This document shows positions 50,101 through 61,929 of a DNA stretch of 64,000 bases, piece after piece. Position numbers and translations under genes: made by a program. Below the pieces are notes generated by a model. It had not been told where the DNA came from and did not search any database. It was given only the letters and a program-made list of their open reading frames with translations. This stretch comes from Thunnus maccoyii (lineage: Eukaryota > Chordata > Actinopteri > Scombriformes > Scombridae), in the NCBI RefSeq assembly GCF_910596095.1, contig NC_056545.1, positions 21,723,067 to 21,787,066 of the forward strand, in the 5' to 3' direction. Every line of letters begins with the position of its first letter. The first letter of the stretch is position 1.

Positions 50101-53100
50101 TAGTTTTTGAAGGAATAATGTTTGTGCATTTCTTTGCTTTCAACAGCAAACCAATATTATATGTCAGTAGAAAAAAGGTTTAAGATTTATCATTTCATTT
50201 ACAAGATCACTTATGGCTTTAAAAAAAAAAAAAAAACTAGGAGCAAAGGAAGAGAAAATGCACTTTTAAATGCCTTCATAGACATAAAACTTCAAATGTC
50301 TTATCAAATATTGTTATTGAGAATGAAAAAAATGTTTATTCAGACTACTTGAAAGTTACCTGAAAGTTAACATAAAATGATAATAAAGGAATCATCAATA
50401 AATAAATTAATAATTGTATTTTTGAAATGATTCAAAGTAGCCTATTGCAAGTATCATTAGTTTAGTGGCAGCTCTCTTGATCCAACTCAATAGTCATTTT
50501 GTGACTGTTGTGTGTTGAGTTGCTGAACAGTCTAAACTTCTGGTGAATTAGTCACAAAAAAGCAAAATTAGGTAAAATGACAGATGGAAAAAGTCTCAAA
50601 AATCACGTACTAATAAAGAGACTAAAAGAGACAACATTAGACCCTTCCTAATAACTGAATATTTGCTTAACGCACTAAATACAACATCCCAAAAAATTAC
50701 TATCAAGTTACAAAACAAAACAACTGTGACAATCTCAACAAAAGACGACTTCTTTGACATTTACTAAATGTGTATTTACAGCAGGGTAATATTATTACAC
50801 TATGAGGTGCTCACTATGTCTTTTTTCCAACTCTGTGAAAACAGGTGTTTGCCTGTTTTACAAGACCAGGAAGTTAGGCAGTTAAAACTTTATTGACAAA
50901 ATTTGTCTGACTCTCGTCCTGCATAGCAAACATAAATTCAGTTATGTCAGTTGCAGCAGTGTATTTATGTAATCTCTGTATATTTACATTACATAAAACA
51001 GCATGTTTTGTATTCATTAAGTTTTTACTTGCCACAGGTTTAACTGCTTTAATTTCCTCCAGATATGAGAGCAACACAGTGATTTACAGCGTTGGGAAAA
51101 GCAAACCCCTCTAAGATATGGAGCTGTGGAACATGACCGATGATCCAGCCAAGCCATTATCACCTCTGTCTAACTGCACTGTGGACACCAGCTACCGCTT
51201 CACCTTCTATCAAGTGTCCTACAGTGTCATCTTCCTGCTGGGTTTGGCCACCAACAGCCTGGCTCTGCGCAGACTGTGTCTATCTCCCTGCACCATGAAC
51301 AGCACAGCCGTCTACCTCATCAGTCTGTCAGCTGCCGACATGTTTTTTGTGATCTCTCTTCCCCTGAGAATCTACTACTACCACCAAAAGGCCCGAGCCT
51401 TGTCCTCCAAGACAGCAGACTCGTCCATTTGGACTCCTGAGGTGGCGTACTGCCAGCTCACTTTCACCCTCAAATACATCAGTCTGTATGGAGGCATTTT
51501 CTTCCTGGTTTGTATCGCTGTGGATCGTTACTGTGCTGTAGTGCACCCGCTGGCATCGACACTCCGCAGGCTGCGTGTTGCACAGCTTGTCAGTGGTGGG
51601 ATCTGGTGCTTAGTGTTGGGGCTCAGTGTGAGTCTGCCTCTGCTGCGCTCTGCAGCTGCCCGCCAACACCAGCCCTGTCTACTGGACCCTACCTCGCGAC
51701 GCCACCGCACCATCATCCTGGCAGCCCTGGGCATAGTGCTGGGTTCGTTTCTGCTGCCCACTGTGCTGCTTCTCTACAGCTACTGCCGAGTGCTGAGCGT
51801 GCTTCGCCAGCCGAGGCACCGCTCTCGCAGCCAGCGCCGCAGCCGCCAGCACACTCTCACGGTTATTTACTGGGTGCTGGCTGTCTTCCTGCTGTGCTTT
51901 GTCCCCTATCACATCAACCTGCTGGGATACACTCTCACACATGTGGGGCTGCTGCCCAACTGTGGCCTTGCCAAGGTGACCAAGGCTATGCATCCCGTGG
52001 TGCTGTCACTAGCCAGCTCCAACTGCTGCCTCAACCCACTAATCTACTACTTCTCCAGCAGCCTGGTGCACAAAGAGGCTCCCGGTGGTGGAGGCAGTGG
52101 CAGCCAGTGACACAAATCGTTTCACACCATTACAGAAAAAGACCCTTCCTTAAAAAAAGGACAAGGTCTTAATAGGACTTATCTTATGATCTCTTTACTC
52201 TATTTATACTGTGTTCACCTCTTTGCAAGTGAAACTGCAGCTAACTATGTATGTGTTAAATATATCATCTGTATTTTTGCATGAATGGCAATAGGTTGAA
52301 CCGGTTTTGTGTGCATTCATTTTTAGCACACTGCTGAGTGCAGCATCTCTAGAGCGCTCTAGGCTTCATCATCATGCTAAGAAGCAGTCAGCTATAATTG
52401 GCTTAGTTATTTTGTTCAGCATATTTTATCAATACAACTTTAATGTGTTTGTGAAATATTGATATGCAATGACATTTTTATATAAAGTGAATGTTGGATT
52501 TATGTGGAACCGGTGTCATTTCACACAAGTGCTGTTCAAACATTAAGGAGGAATTTATAAGTTCATCTTAAATGGAATTTATGTTGTTCTTTAAGTGTAG
52601 TGATATTTCTGTTAATAGTTTTATCTTCTCATGGACCAATAAATGCTACATAAGGTGGATGTATTTACAGTATCTATGTGTCTCTAAGCATGAATCTTAT
52701 TAAAATGCTGTGGTGTTATTACCAGCACGTTGTAGTAGTGATTAGAGATAAAAAACTGACCGTCCTCCATGCAATCCTCTCCATGATGAGGTTCTCGCAG
52801 GTCTCCAGATGTTTGACGATATCTTTGCTCATGGAGTGGTCAGCCTTGATGAAGCTCTCGATGACTTTGTAGAAGTCAAAGGCGGCGAGGTTGAACACAT
52901 CCAGTATCCAGGGGAAACACAGGTCTGTCTCAGCTGAGTCAACACCACCTCCATGGTTCTTATAACTGCTCTCTAATCATGAGACACAAACAACATTATC
53001 ACAAAGTGTCGCACAACTGTAGGACACAAGACAGATATCTGAAGTATTAATATGTGATAACGTCTATTATTAAATTGTAAGCAAATAACGGGACACACCT

Positions 53101-56100
53101 CCATATGTTGCCATGACCACCTCCAAGGCGCAGGCCAAAAGTGATGTGTGGAATGTGGAGTCATTGAGGAGTTTACTGGAATGGAAATCATATGACTCAG
53201 CTCAAGACAAATAACGCTTCACTACATATCAAAACAGAAAGCATGCATGCACTTCCAATGTTCAGCTGAAGTGTAAGTGAACACACAGCTGCATTAACGA
53301 GCTTCATTATTCCACACCGATTCAATAGAGAATAAAATTTTTTTTTAAAAAAACATACCTGAAATTCTGCACAGACAGTCGCTTCTCTTCCTACAAAGTG
53401 AAAACAGTACAATCAATTAGAGGAAAGACAATATCAATTCTTCACTTTATATGACTTGTGACAACTTGTGCTATATAGTCAACACATATTAGAATAATAA
53501 AATGTTGAATAAAACATTTAAAAAATAAATCAAACAAGACACTGTACCATTTTGAGCATTTCCTCCATGACTTGGTAATACAGCCTGACACCGAGAGCAA
53601 ATCTCTGAAAGGCAAAAGAAATACATAAGTTAGACATACAATAATTTGATCATAGCATGTGTTGCCGTTGTTGCTCATCATTTTCTGGAGTGACAGTTCT
53701 TACCTGCATGCCAAGTACAGTACTCCGCGGGCCGACTGCCTGACCAAACCTCTGGCTGTACGCGTTTCCGAGAGTCTCCAAACGCTTCAGCACGTCCTGC
53801 GTGGGGTCCACGGTGCAATTCTGATCACACGAAAGAAGGAAACCGGAAATCCATGAAATTAAGGTAGAAAGATGACGTTTCATGAGATGTTTTAGTTAGT
53901 GGTGACACACTAGAGACCCACTTTGAAATACGTAGCCAGTTCAGTAGATGGCTGGTCCCCACTGGAGATGAGATCAACCCTCAACTGCTGAATGGAGGTC
54001 ATGGCAGCTCTGATGAGACATAATAAAAAAAAAAAAAAAATCAGACAGTGCTGGAGGACAGACTACGACATAAACACAGAACAATTCACACAATTAACTC
54101 TGAACAATAAAACAAAAAAATCTGAGAGCAAAAAAGTCAAAAGTTTGGTTTTCCATTAGTGGAAACATATACATAATTGTGACAATTAGGGTACACAAAG
54201 CTTAAAGTTTGTAATCTAGTACATCTTATTGTGAATACAAAGCCGAAAAGCACCCTACACACAGTCTATTGCTTTTTCTGTCCCAAACTACCATGAACGT
54301 TCACTTCAGCAGCTCCCACACACACCAGCTGACAGCTGAGCAGCCAACAGTGTATATAGACTCTTGGGTGAGAAGGTTTGAAGCTGTACAAATATTTTTT
54401 TTTTAAAAAGATGCCGCACTGCAGAAAGCAAATACAAGTATCCAGTCCTTCTCCTCTGGATAAAGAATTATCAAAACAATCAAGAGCAGGTGAGTGACTG
54501 CTTTACTGCTCACCTGATTGGCGTCTGGGGAGGGATGAGTACAGCATCGTCTTCTTGCAGGTTCTTCTTTGGCGTTCTCTCTACCTGCGCTCTGAATGCA
54601 GGAGAAGATTATTAAAAACGTTTTTCTCAATTATTTTAATAGATCAACCAGACCAACATCAAAATACCGAATAGTGGAGGAAAAAAAAGAGATTACATTT
54701 CGACTTTAGGTGCAAGAACGGTCTCATCTCCGTCAAAAAACAGCCGTCCATCAAAGTCTCGAGTCTTGAGGTAGTGCTCTTCATATTGTTGGCTGAAGTC
54801 ATTCACCTGGGGTGAAAATAAAAGCTCAGGGTTAATCATAGTAAGATGTCTCACCACATACAAAATTGAACACCATCGCTGTGATACATTTTGCACTAAC
54901 TGTGTTAAATTTTATCTAAAGCTTTCACAGTAAATCATTGTTGCATTGTACATGAGCTGTTTATGTTACCAGTATTATATTTGATGAGGAGAAAATCATC
55001 TGTATAAGAACTATTTCACAGTTGAAGTAAGGCTAGCTACTCGCTATGCTGGTGGAAATCTTGAGCTTCAACAACAAATCAAATTTTATTTGTTAAATGT
55101 ATTTACTGCATTTAAAATATTATTCTGAAAACTACAACTACACTGCAATCCTAGACATCAGACACCAACTCAAACCTGCAGGGATTTGACTACAACTGTG
55201 TCATTACACAAACATAAAATGAATAAAATTAGAAAACAACAATAATTTGGCTTTAATCAGAGTTCCCTCATAGACACATCTCGAGTCTGAATACACATCA
55301 GCCAGCTGACTCTACAAGATGCACTGAGTCTGGAGTCTTTGTTGAACTTCTACAAGACTTGTCTCAAGAGTGTATAATGGGAATTGTGCTGTTTATCTAT
55401 ATCTGATAAGATCAATCTAAATAAAAGAAATAGAAATAATCTGTTTATTACAGACAAATCTGAAATAAGGAAAAGCTCCAACTTGTCTGCAACTAGATCA
55501 GAACAGATTGAATCTCAGACACATCTTTGTCCTTAAACTATCTGGACCACAATCTCACTCAAACCAAACAAATATACCAACAAATGAATGGATCGGCAAA
55601 TGATTTACTTTTATACTGACGTCTATATTCTATTTTTTTTTTCAAATTTACCTTGTCCCCTCATAAGTCAAATCAATAAGTTGAGACTCACGCATTATTT
55701 ATATAAGACACTATATAAATAACGTGCACCACCTGTCCGTTACTGGGGCGGTTTAACAGTAAACTACCCCAGCTGTCAGCAAACAGTAGCATCCTGCCTC
55801 AGCTGTTTTCATACCTGCCACTGTAATATATAACCCTGACACACTACAAAGGATCCCATGCTTGAGTAGACATTTTCCTGACACCACGTATGTGAAAACA
55901 AACACAGATGAGCAGCAAAGAGAACGACCAACAGCTGTCAGACACTCGAATGTTCAATAAAGACATCAGCAAGCAGGAAGAGACAACTAATGGAAAATGT
56001 AAGTGCAGAGCAGACAGAGTGAAACCAAACAGTCAGGCAGATGTTGTGATGACCTACCTGAGGAAAATCTGCAGATCTTGAAAGATCCAATGAGTCCAGG

Positions 56101-59075
56101 AAAGCAGAGAAACTGGTCTGATATACATTCTTCACCTGCAAATACAATTGTCATAGCAAATGAGGCTAAAAACAAACACACAGCATGCAAAGAAACGTGT
56201 TTATATGATGTATGTAAGGCCTCAGACCTCTTCTGTATTGCATTCATTCTCTTTGCATAAGGTTTCGAGAAGCTGCACATCCATTTCTGGCTCGGGAGGT
56301 CGAGATTTGGCTTTGCTCTGGTTGCGACGAGATGTCCGTGTCGGAGGGCTCTGAACTTTGCTGATGGCTGATTCTGAGAGGAAGATGTTTAAAGAGGTTA
56401 CAAAATCTCTGGGAGCCACAAACAATGAATCCTTTTATGACACAGAATATCCAAAGTTGAGAATCTGACACATTTTCTGTGTCTGGGCAACATGACTCAG
56501 ACACATATTACTCATTTTTAAACAAATAGTTACTTTAGGTCACATTGGGTGTACAGCAAAATGAAATGTTTACATCCGGACTCAGAATAATTGTTTTTCT
56601 AGTCTTTGGTAATGAAATTCTTCAACTTTACAACACATTTTAGACTTTCAGACCCGGGTGTACATTGATATTTTATAAAAGTTTATTAAATAAAGATGTG
56701 CGCATAAGTGAATGAGACTGAATCTTACGGTATAGAGGCTGCAGAAGGTCTGGAGGGCAGCGCTTGATGAATAACTCCAGTGTACAAAGCAGCAACTGGA
56801 ATGATATGACCAGGTCATCCTCCATCTGCAAGGCCCTTCCTGCAGACATTAGAGATGCAGCACATGAGAAGCATCGTCACAATACTGCCGACTAGAAACT
56901 ACAGAACTGTATCCATGAGGAGAAATAAAAAAAAAACAACTTTCCAATCAATTTGAGCTCTACAGCTGAGCACGGAGGAGGAAGGAAGGAGGGGAAGAAG
57001 AAGAAGGAGCAACATGGAAACTTTTCCGTTTAGTGTGTTAACAGCTTGATCCTACTGTATTTTTGTTGATACCAGTCAGTGTGTTTGTTAATGTGTTAAG
57101 ATGTTTAACTTACCTTTGGCCAAAAGAAACATTGTCCAGCAGCCCCGCATGGTCTCCCTCTCCCTTAAAAATGAGACAGTGAAACCATTAACCACACACC
57201 AGCAACACATCTATTATAACAAGCATACAATTATCAAACACAACCCCACAAAGATACTAAAAAAAGGTGTGTGTTAGATACATTTCAATCTTCAACTTAC
57301 TTGCCATCAGAAACCAAGATTTTCTTGCATATTCTGAAACAAAACAAATATTATGATAAATTTCAATTTTGCAACGCACCGGTCTGCATCAATCAAGCAC
57401 CTGTACTGTACTGTTCACTCACTTCTCAAACCTCTGGTAGAGAGCCAGCGTCACATCATATTTCTTCTCCAGCCGTGAGAGTGCTGAATTCACCTTGGTG
57501 CTTATCGTATCCAAGTTCACATCCAACTTCCTCACCAGAGCCATGAACTGCTTTACACTACAAAAAGAAAGATAAAAATAAATTGCATTGAAACGGAGCA
57601 ATAAAATTAAGGATGAAATTGTAAACCACATCAAGGGTGCAGATTTCGTTTTAAAAATGATGGTGACGAAATTTGTAAGATTGGTTAAACAATTGTCAAA
57701 AATACAAATACAAATGTCTGAAATGCTCGTCTTATCAGGAAAAGACTACACACCCTTTTCACAGTCTCTTGTTTCTACATAGGAGGGGAAAAAAATACAA
57801 TTTACTGATTTTTACTGTGGGCAGTAAAAACCTGATATCAATTACATGTTGCAGAAAGCTTCCTGAACAAGGTGCTCTTGTTTTGAGGATGTTTCAAACT
57901 AAGGAAATCCTCAGTATTTACCTCTTAATTTGGTTGCAGTTTGGAGTTGAATCACAGTGCTCCGAGCAGCCGTGTGTTATCTTTTTACAGAACTTCTATT
58001 CGAATGACTGATATTGCGTGCATTGACATGGCATAAAGCGTGATTACTTACTTCAGACCGACTGCTTTCAGAACCTGAGTAAAGGTGAAACAGGCGGCAT
58101 CCATGTCCGTCACAGTCACAAACAGACAAGCACCCCACAGCCTTTTCTGACTGTCCTGAAATTAAATGGAAAAAGAAAAGCGTTAAAACTTATAGTATAA
58201 TAACATATATTTTTTCATCAGACATCAATGAACATGAAAACCTGGTGGATATTATCAACTAAAACCAGAATCCAATAGATCTGTTACAACAAAGCAATAA
58301 CAGCCTGCACTAAGTAATCTCAAGTTTGCTTTTACATTGGGTAGTTTTCATTCAGTGATACAATATCCACCACTACCATGACCATTGCTTCAATATGTCA
58401 GCCAAGAGGATCAAAACATTACATATTTAATGTCACATAACTAGAACACTAGATAAATACACACAGTGATTTCATCCAGGGACTCCTGCACAGTTTTCCA
58501 CAGCGTCCAGGCACGGTCACACACTAGGTCTGTCACATGAAGGCTCTTGCACAGGGTAACAAACTCAGCATCCTTGTCTCGGTGTCTAGAGGATGAATGG
58601 AGGGCACAAATAAACATCACGGAGGACACAAAACACACAGTTTCAGGACATCAACATGTGCTACACAGATGACAACAACCCCCCAGTGTGTTAGCCAAAG
58701 TCTGTGTCAGACAGGAGCTGTATTAGTATGTTATTACAGTGTTAACTCGTGTTATTATGTTACTGAATAGTCACACTATGTGGTCAGCTGTGTAGGGTTG
58801 AAAGACTCCCTGGTATTAGCTGTAAATACAGGCCTGGCTTCGTTTGAAGCAGCTAAATAAGTCAGCCTGACGTTTAGTCACATACGCTAGCTAGCTAGTT
58901 TAATACCAACATTACCATAACTTAAGGCAGCTGAGACAAGAATAAGTCAACATAACTTCTCTTACTTTTTAACAGATAAGTCTGGACTCTCTTTCTTGTC
59001 TGTTGAGGAACTTTCAGCACCGGGTTTCAGCTCCTTGCTCTGTGTCGTCCCGGTGTTGCGCTTTTTAGGTGGCAT
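41200..59075 (-). CDS. rb1: retinoblastoma tumour suppressor protein
   Basis: Nuclear pocket protein that binds E2F and LxCxE proteins and blocks S-phase entry until CDK phosphorylation. 27 coding exons (minus), the human number: 58966-59075, 58465-58585, 58052-58155, 57423-57557, 57301-57333, 57114-57163, 56729-56839, 56228-56373, 56058-56135, 54697-54806, 54514-54591, 53922-54009, 53704-53820, 53548-53604, 53359-53390, 53099-53175, 52761-52972, 43874-43989, 43335-43492, 42794-42939, 42573-42677, 42343-42456, 42087-42235, 41940-41970, 41687-41829, 41433-41479 and 41200-41264; 910 aa (human 928). The N-terminus lacks the Ala/Pro runs of mammals. CDK sites equivalent to human T356/T373 are kept (ERTPKK, PPQTPIR). 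Pocket B is strongly conserved ([19 protein letters not shown]). The tail keeps the cyclin-docking KRLRF and the caspase motif DEADG. Intron 17 (43990-52760) hosts two genes on the other strand. Confidence 0.98.
44808..44833. repeat. (CA)n microsatellite
   Basis: About 13 CA units in rb1 intron 17, preceded by a shorter imperfect ACTCAC run. The rest of 43990-45600 shows nothing I can name. Confidence 0.9.
45660..45907 (+). other. possible 5' non-coding exon of lpar6
   Basis: A GC-richer stretch ending in a donor-like CGATACAG/GTATTT. It is followed by an acceptor-like TTCCAAATTTACCAG ending at 46105, thirteen bases before the lpar6 start codon. This would give one small intron in the 5' UTR, but the evidence is only splice-site shape. 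Confidence 0.3.
46118..47203 (+). CDS. lpar6: lysophosphatidic acid receptor 6 (P2Y5)
   Basis: Class A GPCR for lysophosphatidic acid coupling to G12/13, important in mammalian hair follicle biology. A single coding exon of 361 aa. Seven hydrophobic helices are visible. Close matches to human LPAR6 include [12 protein letters not shown] (IL1/TM2), [17 protein letters not shown] (TM3) followed by [24 protein letters not shown] (TM6) and [18 protein letters not shown] (TM7). The C-terminus [12 protein letters not shown] parallels human LKSKIFDNESAA. Ahead of TM1 there is an extracellular stretch with N-glycosylation sites (NST, NKS). It lies inside rb1 intron 17 on the opposite strand, as in mammals, which makes orthology secure. 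Poly(A) candidates are at 47447-47452 and 47718-47723. Confidence 0.96.
   Translation: MYNSTLQSTLAVSMNCNKSDDFKYPLYSSVFSLVFVFGLLFNMVAMYIFGCTLKLRNETTTYMINLVVSDSLFVLSLPFRIVYFIKREWLFGSVLCKISVALFYTNMYGSILFLTCISIDRFLAIVHPFRSQAIRTKRNAKLACCTVWVMVLSGSIPTGFLLDTTSPKNVNSSTYYCFENYSRKQWKSELSKVVVFIETVGFIIPLLLNVFCSVMVLWTLKKPQTLTRGGNLNKAKILRMIIVHLLIFCFCFIPYNVNLIFYALVRSNVLQGCDAEYVVRTIYPIALCIAVTNCCFDPVIYYFTSETIQSSIKRKSTVWHKGTKLFDRLHGDSTQSSPSAVHKSLALRTLRSKILDNESTV
47204..49840. other. spacer within rb1 intron 17 between the two GPCR genes
   Basis: Holds lpar6 3' UTR sequence with AATAAA at 47447-47452 and 47718-47723, then AT-rich DNA. One codon-rich patch at about 48365-48535 stands out (see findings). No gene is supported. 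Confidence 0.5.
49841..49922 (+). other. probable 5' non-coding exon of the P2RY10-like receptor
   Basis: A good donor (GATACTG/GTGAGT) ends this stretch at 49922. A good acceptor (TTAATTTCCTCCAG) ends at 51062, 55 bases before the receptor ATG, predicting a 1.1-kb 5' UTR intron. Similar untranslated exons are usual for P2Y-type receptors. The left edge is unknown. Confidence 0.5.
49923..51062 (+). other. putative 5' UTR intron of the P2RY10-like receptor
   Basis: AT-rich sequence bounded by the donor and acceptor described for the flanking exon. I see no gene inside. A run of 16 A lies at about 50220-50236. Confidence 0.4.
51118..52110 (+). CDS. P2RY10/GPR174-like class A GPCR nested in rb1 intron 17
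   Basis: Seven-helix receptor of the P2Y/lysophospholipid group; single coding exon of 330 aa. Similarities to P2RY10 and GPR174 are SLPLRIYYY (TM2; P2RY10 has the same phrase), LKY then LVCI in TM3 (a lysophosphatidylserine-receptor-type LKY, where LPAR4/6 have FYTNMYGS), [12 protein letters not shown] (TM6; P2RY10 FTPYHINFIFYT) and [16 protein letters not shown] (TM7). Unlike human P2RY10 (LQR) and GPR174 (VRR) it keeps a classical DRY after TM3. The first extracellular loop is enlarged (about ten extra residues, [13 protein letters not shown]). The cytoplasmic tail is only about 15 residues and ends GGGGSGSQ. Codons are more GC-rich than in lpar6. It probably couples to G12/13 or Gi, but the ligand is unknown. 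An LPAR-family member is the alternative. Confidence 0.7.
   Translation: MELWNMTDDPAKPLSPLSNCTVDTSYRFTFYQVSYSVIFLLGLATNSLALRRLCLSPCTMNSTAVYLISLSAADMFFVISLPLRIYYYHQKARALSSKTADSSIWTPEVAYCQLTFTLKYISLYGGIFFLVCIAVDRYCAVVHPLASTLRRLRVAQLVSGGIWCLVLGLSVSLPLLRSAAARQHQPCLLDPTSRRHRTIILAALGIVLGSFLLPTVLLLYSYCRVLSVLRQPRHRSRSQRRSRQHTLTVIYWVLAVFLLCFVPYHINLLGYTLTHVGLLPNCGLAKVTKAMHPVVLSLASSNCCLNPLIYYFSSSLVHKEAPGGGGSGSQ
52638..52643 (+). terminator. poly(A) signal of the P2RY10-like receptor
   Basis: AATAAA about 530 bases past the stop and only about 120 bases before rb1 exon 17 (opposite strand), so the nested gene fits entirely within the intron. Confidence 0.5.
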
Positions 59076-59479
59076 CTTGGTATCCGGTTAGTTGACGGCT
59101 AAATATTATAATTTAAAAAATACAACTATTTTTTTTGAAGGTAACAAATAACGTTTACTAAGTTTAAAGCCCACTGCACGAGTTCCGTGGCAACAATACA
59201 ACTAAACCTCACTGACTTCCTGGAACCGTGTTGAAGTGGGTTGTTCGTTTTCTATCACCGCAGTGCCCGCGGGCGTCTCAACCGTTAGACCGTTAGACGC
59301 CCCACACAGTCGGTGCTCACAACCTCGTAAATGTTAACCTCTTCTCTGAGTTTTTTGCGGTCGATTGTCTCCGTATAAACCCGGTGGTGTCGATATTAAC
59401 ATTAGACAACAGTGGTGTTGGGTTATCTATTGTTTGTACTCGGTCTCACTGCGGTTTGCTAAATCGCAGTGTGGTTTCA

Positions 59480-59590
59480 CCGGGATCACGTGACTACACC
59501 GCAAACGAACGAACCCAAACTGAGTAGAAGAAAACGCGGGAAAGTATCTACGTAACATCCGCTCATTAGCATTTATCCCGCCATCCAGAC
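59480..59590 (-). promoter_or_regulatory. rb1: rb1 upstream promoter: E-box and E2F motifs
   Basis: A GC-rich patch 400-500 bases before the rb1 ATG holds TCACGTGA (E-box core CACGTG at 59487-59492), an E2F-type site reading TTTCCCGCG on the minus strand (59535-59543), and TCCCGCC at 59576-59582. E2F autoregulation of RB1 is established in mammals. The start site is not determined and the distance is long, so assignment to the core promoter is tentative. Confidence 0.45.
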
Positions 59591-59730
59591 GAATCACAAA
59601 AGGCTTATGTTGTTCAGTAAAGTTACTGTGGATAGAAAGTACTCGACTGCTTATTATAGCTGATCTAATGTAATTGTGTTGTTATTACAAGGATGTAGGT
59701 CGCGCATTTTAATTATATCGCCCCTATTTC

Positions 59731-59731
<1 letters not shown>

Positions 59732-59775
<44 letters not shown>
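59732..59775. repeat. (TG)n microsatellite
   Basis: About 22 TG units upstream of rb1. Confidence 0.95.
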
Positions 59776-59778
<3 letters not shown>

Positions 59779-61929
59779 TGTTTTAACTTACATGTCATTA
59801 TGCACTGATGTCTCACATAGGGGACGTTTTTTCCACTTATCAAGGGAAAATCAATTTCAGCATTGACATATACAGTATGCTGTGATTAACTCTGTTGATG
59901 TAAAGATGTCTCTTATATGAGAGGGTTGGCGGTGAGGACGATTTGTGAAACGCTCGCGAGAGTTCACCGCATGACGGTGTAGGCTGTAGATGTGAAATGT
60001 TATCTTTTTGCAACCATTGCCCTCTTGCGGTAAAATTCACATATTGTAACTTAATGCACACAGTTATCTGTTACGACCAGAGAGTCGATGCATTTGATTC
60101 CTAAAGTAATATGTTTAAAATTATGTTTTGTCTTTAGACTTGATGTGTGTCTAACCCAGCAGGTCACCACTATTCAAACCACAATTTATTTTTTTTTAAA
60201 ACTTAATATATTCTCGTGTGAATTCTGAAAATTCATTTAAATAAAACAGATCTTGGCCATATCTCCGTTTTGAATTCAAAGAAAATAAGTCACAACAAAA
60301 AGGAATGGATGATTATAAGGATATGAAGATGACAATTTAATCATTATGCACAACAATATACAAGAGAACAGCAACAAAAGGTGGACAAAGGCAGAGTTAA
60401 GAGGTAAAAGTGACACATTTGTACATTTTTATGTACAATCCTAAAACAAAGGATAGAAAATGTTTTCAATCACAGGTTTTACCCTGCTTGAAAGACGCTT
60501 TAAAAATAAACAAACCGGTCATCCTAAATCCTAAACATTTCATGTGACTGAAAGGGTTTTATCTATTAATTCACAACTTGCAACTTTACCCTGTTGAAAA
60601 CAGTTTTTTGAGTAAACAGCTAGAAAAAATTTGGGGAATTTTCATCTGTTACCCCAAATTAAATCTTTAGGCTAAGAGGACAATATTAAAGCCCCAGCCC
60701 ACTATGAGACAAGTGCAATTACAGTAGTGGTTAATTAATGTCAATCATCCGGGACCATCTGTTTCAGTCAGTCGCTTCAACAAAAACAGAGATGTGACCG
60801 GTGTGTCCATGTGAGCCGTCCAAGCTGGGTGAGGTCTTTTTGCAATACTTTGTATTTTTCTATCCCAAGTTTAACATCATTATACTTCTACATGTACAAA
60901 TTACTGCTGGCATTAAGGCCAATTTTCTGATTAATAACCTTTAAATAACATATTTTATGTCTTTCCTTAGTAGGCACTCAAATTAGAGTAATATTCATGT
61001 GCTCACAGTTGTGAGAAAAGTTACCAAGATTGATTATATGACAATAATCATAATAATCATCTATTCAGTGTTTGTTTTTTTCTAAAGGTCACAAGGGACA
61101 GTGAGAAACTTCTAGAAATCCCACTTAGAGGCGTGTCTACAATACTAGTGGAGAGTTTAGTTGTAAAAGTGGTCATATTAACGTATTCTGAATAACATGA
61201 TTTTCATTATGAGAGAATGAATTGGTACATTTTCTGCAGGAACTGGCTATTTGAAATGTAGCTTGTCAGACAAGACATCTGGGTGTCTGGTATCATATTG
61301 ATACATGGACAGTGCTTTGAAAGACACTTCATTTGGCAAGTTATTTTTATTTCTTTATTCTAGCAATAACTTTAGCAATCACTCTTTTTAAAAAGTAAGA
61401 TGGATAAAAAGTATTCCTGGCTGGGTGTCATCAACACCCTTGTGTCTGACAGGCTGATGGTTTGTGGTCATTCCTCCTGGTCCTTAAGCGGTTGTTGAGG
61501 CTAACAGTCAAGATTCACAGCATCAATACCTGACTGACGAAATCTGGTCCCTCAGCCGCTGCTGAATGCCATCAGTGTAAAACCATTGTACTTTGCTACT
61601 ATGATAATAAATAAAATCATAAGACACACTGCAAGATCATCATCATCCAAATGTCCTGATAGGATGCTGCTATCATACCTAAGGTGAAGATGATCCACTG
61701 TAACCATTATATTCTACACAATGAAAATAAAACCTTTAAAAAAAACAACAACATGATTTAAACAAACATTATAGTATAAATAAAGCCATTAATACACACT
61801 GCCCTGCAGGACACAGTCTGTTCAGCCACCAGGGCCTCGCTGGGGCGAATAACATAATAATAAATTCCTTTGTCACTTGACAACATAGTTTGCTCATCTC
61901 TTTTGTGTTCACCGCTGCCCTGCGTGCTG
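59776..61929. other. intergenic spacer, probably including SLC6 gene 3' UTR
   Basis: AT-rich, without a recognisable gene. Because the SLC6 stop codon is at 61930-61932 on the minus strand, part of this must be its 3' UTR. TTTATT motifs near 60187 and 61340-61362 could be its poly(A) signals, but none is compelling. Confidence 0.5.

Noticed and set aside
51510-52172. Second plus-strand frame of 220 codons overlapping the nested receptor
   Set aside because: A shifted frame over the GC-rich receptor exon, made of Cys/Ala/Ser/Pro-rich sequence without a domain; the receptor frame shows clear seven-helix conservation.
43990-52760. Possibility that the two GPCRs are processed retrocopies without expression
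   Set aside because: Both have clean full-length frames, plausible 5' untranslated exons with splice sites, and their own poly(A) signals; lpar6 is a known gene in this intron.
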